Assembly (NCBI RefSeq): GCF_024448505.1 | Contig: NZ_JAMOHV010000012.1 | Coordinates: 62,001 to 126,000, forward strand | Length of the DNA stretch: 64,000 nucleotides | Direction: 5' to 3' | From: Stutzerimonas degradans | GTDB lineage: Bacteria > Pseudomonadota > Gammaproteobacteria > Pseudomonadales > Pseudomonadaceae | In this document: positions 63,589-64,000 of the stretch, piece after piece | Layout: each line of letters starts with the position of its first letter | Numbering within the stretch: the stretch's first letter is position 1 | Position numbers and translations under genes: made by a program | Notes under the pieces: model-generated | Databases searched by the model: none | What the model was told of the DNA's origin: nothing | Seen by the model: the letters and a program-made list of their open reading frames with translations, nothing else

Positions 63589-64000
63589 TCATATCTCCTT
63601 GTAGCTTTCTTTGATAAAGCTCGCTACGTGTTCAATTTCGGGAAAAATTGATGACCTGCTGATTCCTAAATATTCTAGCTGCTTAAGTATTTTTTTCTTA
63701 TATTGAGATGCGATTAGTAATCTGTTTTCGTCTCTTGAAATAAGGTATTCGCTAGGGATTTCTGCGGGACGTGTTTTATCTTTTCCCATTCCGAAGAGAA
63801 AGAACGCGCCACCTTGTTTTATTATTCTAGGATTATCTAAGATTGGTTTGACACACAAAACGGCACCCATATCTTCTGGCCTGACTCTTGCCTCGAAGTA
63901 CGGTTTTTCTCTTTGTATCTCCCGTACAAGGCTCTGAACCTCGTATTGGTCGTTAAATTCTTTCAGATTTTTCTTTGTATTAACTGAAAACTCTGGCGGC
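63589..64000 (-). CDS. FRG-domain protein, C-terminal part
   Basis: The frame is open to the right edge, so the N terminus is outside the window; about 136 residues are seen. The C-terminal half of an FRG domain is recognisable: ILDNPRIIKQGGAFFLFG, a basic linker, KKKILKQLEYLGISRSSIFPEIE and a closing helix. FRG proteins are of unknown biochemical activity and are common on mobile islands near defence genes. Codon use is AT-rich and unlike all other genes of the window, which marks foreign DNA. An internal ATG at 63870 would give only 93 residues and is probably not the start. Confidence 0.75.
   Translation of the reverse strand, partial: PPEFSVNTKKNLKEFNDQYEVQSLVREIQREKPYFEARVRPEDMGAVLCVKPILDNPRIIKQGGAFFLFGMGKDKTRPAEIPSEYLISRDENRLLIASQYKKKILKQLEYLGISRSSIFPEIEHVASFIKESYKEI

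Overview
The window is GC-rich proteobacterial DNA that reads as a member of the Pseudomonas (Stutzerimonas) stutzeri group. The main evidence is a gene that I recognise as the maltotetraose-forming amylase typical of starch-degrading P. stutzeri. It sits beside a malEFGK/lamB/malT set, a HexR-controlled Entner-Doudoroff block, and moa genes placed behind a PpiC-type gene as at the end of Pseudomonas nar operons. No rRNA operon, complete tRNA, insertion sequence or CRISPR array was seen.

Layout. 1-3.5 kb: tail of a PpiC-type isomerase, then moaA-moaD-moaB-moeA (molybdopterin synthesis). 3.5-10.1 kb on the minus strand: cytochrome b561, sbcCD and a WYL regulator. 10.2-14.2 kb: two small proteins, then a PepSY-PepSY-response regulator-histidine kinase operon on the minus strand, then a CusF-like protein and a third PepSY protein on the plus strand. 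Near-identical direct repeats of the TTAAG-N6-TTAAG type lie about 50 bp before the PepSY operon and before cytochrome b561, which suggests one regulon. 14.2-18.6 kb: RluA-type pseudouridine synthase, Fpg/Nei glycosylase, and a coupled phosphorylase/PRPP-synthetase-like pair. 18.7-21.1 kb: 3-hydroxybutyrate dehydrogenase and a GntP-family permease behind a good sigma-54 promoter. 21.2-24.9 kb: DUF192 protein and ftrABCD iron uptake with a Fur-like box. 25.1-27.0 kb: MFS exporter and a small coiled-coil membrane protein.

27.1-36.5 kb is the glucose block: edd-glk facing hexR, and zwf-pgl-eda-gapN-like-aldo/keto reductase, with HexR-type operators before edd and between hexR and zwf. 36.8-37.8 kb has a guanidine-II riboswitch ahead of an SMR guanidinium exporter, then a CBS protein. 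37.8-54.1 kb is the starch/maltodextrin block: malM and lamB (minus), amylase, a kinase-like gene, malEFG, malT, maltose acetyltransferase, a GH13 glucosidase and malK. Starch is cut outside the cell, maltodextrins enter through LamB and MalEFGK, are hydrolysed to glucose, and Glk plus the Entner-Doudoroff enzymes next door complete the route. MalT-box-like decamers precede several of these genes.

54.3-64 kb: a LysE-type exporter, then a restriction cluster hsdM-hsdS-(decayed RhuM-like gene)-hsdR-mrr. It ends at a displaced 3' end of a tRNA or tmRNA gene with its own terminator. Beyond that the DNA turns AT-rich and carries the C-terminal part of an FRG-domain protein, so the right edge looks like the start of an integrated island. 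A dispersed palindromic repeat family (GTAGGGTGGA / TTTTCCACCCTAC modules) occurs four times between genes.
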